Origin: JAWLBW01 sp041687475
GTDB taxonomy: Bacteria; J088; JAWLBW01
Length of the DNA stretch: 6,623 bases
Assembly: GCA_041687475.1 (NCBI GenBank)
Contig: JAWLBW010000268.1
Span: 1 to 6,623 of the forward strand
Direction: 5' to 3'
Shown here: positions 5,499-6,623 of the stretch, in pieces
Numbering within the stretch: the stretch's first letter is position 1
Layout of the letters: every line of letters begins with the position of its first letter
The notes under the pieces: model-generated
What the model saw: only the letters and a program-made list of their open reading frames with translations
The model's database searches: none
Told to the model about the DNA's origin: nothing
Program-made: the position numbers and the translations under genes

Positions 5499-6623
5499 CC
5501 CCAGAAAGCACAGACTGCCCGCAAACCCCTCGGCAGGCTCGCCGCCGAAAGTTCGGGCCAGCCCCCCGACGTGCGAACGGCACGGCCCTCGTTCAGAACC
5601 GCGGCAGCGGCGGTGCCGGGCTCTTCGAGCCCCTCGACCGTTCGCAGACCCCTGCCCGACTCCAGAAGATAGGTACGCGGGCCGAACGCTCGCGACGAAA
5701 AACGCACCACAGGAAAACCCAACAGCTCGGTTATACGCTCGAGAATACGCACGCTGATGTCGTCGACCGACGCCACCGTGGTCGCCACCTCATAGACACC
5801 CTCGAGCGTGCGCGTACGCTGCATCAGAAGCGCCTCGTCACGCTTTCTCCCGGTAATATCGCGTTGAATTCCGAAGAAGCCGGTGATGCGATCGTCGTCG
5901 TCACGGAGGCAGATGTAATCGCCTTCAATGATGCGGGTCGTCCCTCGCAGCTCGAAAGGCAATTCGGTATGGTGACGCCCTTCGCCCAGCAGGGTTCGCA
6001 GAATGTCGCGCGCCCGCTCTTCATCGGCGCCGAAGAAATCGCGCAAGGGTCGACCGACGAAATCGGCACGACTGAGACCGAACTGCGTCAGGGCCGCGTC
6101 GTTGGCCTTGGCAAGACGCAACTCTTCGAGCAGTATGCCCAGGTAGTTGTCGTCGCCGAGGCGCTCGGTATCGATGGGCTCGTCGGCGAGCATGAAGAAA
6201 AAACCGTCGAGCGATTGCGAAAAGAAGGCCTCGTGCAGACGTTCGCTTTCGAGAAAGACCGACTCGGCCAGCTTGCGCAGGGTAATATCACGTTCGTGCG
6301 AACAGTAAACGCCCGATTCAAGCCGGGTCACAGTGACTTCCAGGGTCGCCAGCGCCTCGTCGTATCGCTCGATACGGGTTTCGTCTTCCCAGCGCCCCGA
6401 CTCGTCGACCATCAAGCGAATGGTTTCAAAGGCTGATAGAAGAGGATAAACCACCGCCCACGACATACGCTGCAGACGCTGCGGCTGCACGCCCCGCAAC
6501 CCGGCGGCCGCCTGATTCGCATACAGCACGGCCCTGCTTGCCGTACGCCGGACCGCCTGCCCAGCGGGCGGCGCCCGCAGCGCGCGGTACATCGCAATCA
6601 GTGCAACTTCTGCGGCCGGCCGG
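5273..6623 (-). CDS. Histidine kinase sensory region (PAS-PAS-GAF), 5' part of a frameshifted kinase, N-terminus beyond window
   Basis: The frame is open through the right edge. The first ATG is at 6592, but ten in-frame codons precede it, there is no ribosome binding site, and the sequence already reads as domain, so the true start is probably outside. Counted from that ATG, residues about 15-110 look like a PAS domain (VLYANQAAAG near 22-31, ending HERDITLRKLAE). Residues about 118-255 are a second PAS domain of the SLDGFFFMLADEP type with NDAAL, FVGRPLRDFFG and FFGIQRDITGRK. Residues from about 263 start a GAF domain (LEGVYEVATTVASVDDISV). After Ser342 (codon 5569-5567) homology stops and the remaining tail to 5273 is out-of-frame, Cys- and Arg-rich sequence; the GAF continues in the other frame. 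No transmembrane helix is visible, so a cytoplasmic sensor is likely, though the missing N-terminus could change that. PAS and GAF domains bind small molecules, heme or flavin; the ligand cannot be told. Confidence 0.83.
   Translation of the reverse strand, partial: RPAAEVALIAMYRALRAPPAGQAVRRTASRAVLYANQAAAGLRGVQPQRLQRMSWAVVYPLLSAFETIRLMVDESGRWEDETRIERYDEALATLEVTVTRLESGVYCSHERDITLRKLAESVFLESERLHEAFFSQSLDGFFFMLADEPIDTERLGDDNYLGILLEELRLAKANDAALTQFGLSRADFVGRPLRDFFGADEERARDILRTLLGEGRHHTELPFELRGTTRIIEGDYICLRDDDDRITGFFGIQRDITGRKRDEALLMQRTRTLEGVYEVATTVASVDDISVRILERITELLGFPVVRFSSRAFGPRTYLLESGRGLRTVEGLEEPGTAAAAVLNEGRAVRTSGGWPELSAASLPRGLRAVCAFWGCRCAVATGMYTALCVRRVRPLRCRMKICACSSCLRPIWAMRPSVSCYPSIFNVRGAWSCSARLPPAWPMKCVTR
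5561..5567 (-). other. Frame break in the histidine kinase at a G6 run (-1 shift, G_GGG_GGC)
   Basis: On the minus strand the sensory frame reads TCG-GGG-GGC-TGG, while the catalytic frame reads GTC-GGG-GGG-CTG. A -1 shift on the run of six G joins RAVRTSGG to LARTFGGEPAEG and restores a continuous GAF domain. One additional G would do the same in the DNA. The sequence fits the X_XXY_YYZ slippery pattern with X and Y both G. Homopolymer slippage, either real or from sequencing, is the other obvious cause. Confidence 0.85.

Noticed and set aside
5273..5560. Tail of the sensory frame as a genuine protein end
   Set aside because: After the G6 run the translation becomes Cys/Arg-rich and loses GAF similarity, while the other frame encodes the rest of GAF and HisKA. 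The tail is an out-of-frame read-through.
5864..6436. Plus-strand open frame (190 codons) opposite the kinase PAS region
   Set aside because: It is antisense to recognisable PAS domains, with no motifs of its own.
1..6623. Sigma-54 promoter (TGGCAC-N5-TTGC) controlled by the regulator within the window
   Set aside because: Scanning GGCAC and GCAA occurrences on both strands gave no match with the correct spacing, so any target promoter is probably outside.

Overview
The window is GC-rich bacterial DNA, dense with genes. It reads as a Gram-negative or related diderm: it holds a sigma-54-dependent response regulator with its PAS/GAF histidine kinase, a YceI-family protein, and two alpha/beta hydrolases. 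I cannot place the organism more closely from the sequence. Ser TCG, Arg CGA and the tetranucleotide TCGA are conspicuously frequent throughout, so the window looks compositionally uniform, with no obvious foreign block. I see no rRNA, tRNA, CRISPR array, insertion sequence, integrase or phage gene.

Layout, left to right. (1) Bases 2-706, plus strand: the 3' part of a CE1/PHB-depolymerase-like (LpqC-like) serine esterase whose N-terminus lies outside the window. (2) Bases 710-1894, minus strand: a two-domain protein with an SCP2-like lipid-binding domain fused to an alpha/beta hydrolase. It converges on gene 1 with only 3 bases between the stop codons. (3) Bases 1895-2100: a divergent intergenic region with a hairpin, a tandem 11-bp repeat and an inverted copy of part of that repeat. 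(4) Bases 2101-2646, plus strand: a YceI-family lipocalin-like protein without a signal peptide, with a perfect AGGAGG ribosome binding site. (5) Bases 2647-2815: a convergent intergenic gap with inverted repeats. (6) Bases 2816-6623, minus strand: an apparent operon transcribed from the right edge, in the order PAS-PAS-GAF-HisKA-HATPase histidine kinase, NtrC-type sigma-54 response regulator, small STAS-like protein of unknown function. Kinase and regulator overlap by ATGA.

The most notable observation is that both halves of this two-component pair carry exactly one reading-frame break each, while the rest of each gene looks intact. The kinase changes frame by -1 at a run of six G (minus strand; bases 5562-5567) inside the GAF domain, so sensor and catalytic core lie in different frames. 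The regulator hits a TGA at 3508-3510, just after its AAA+ domain, and its Fis-type DNA-binding helix-turn-helix follows in the +1 frame (to 3351). Sequencing error, recent decay and phase-variable or programmed frameshifting are all possible. The FlgS/FlgR pair of Campylobacter is a known precedent for a phase-variable sigma-54 two-component system. Reads or related genomes would decide. The SCP2-hydrolase fusion divergent from a YceI protein suggests a lipid- or isoprenoid-related theme in the left half, but that is inference.
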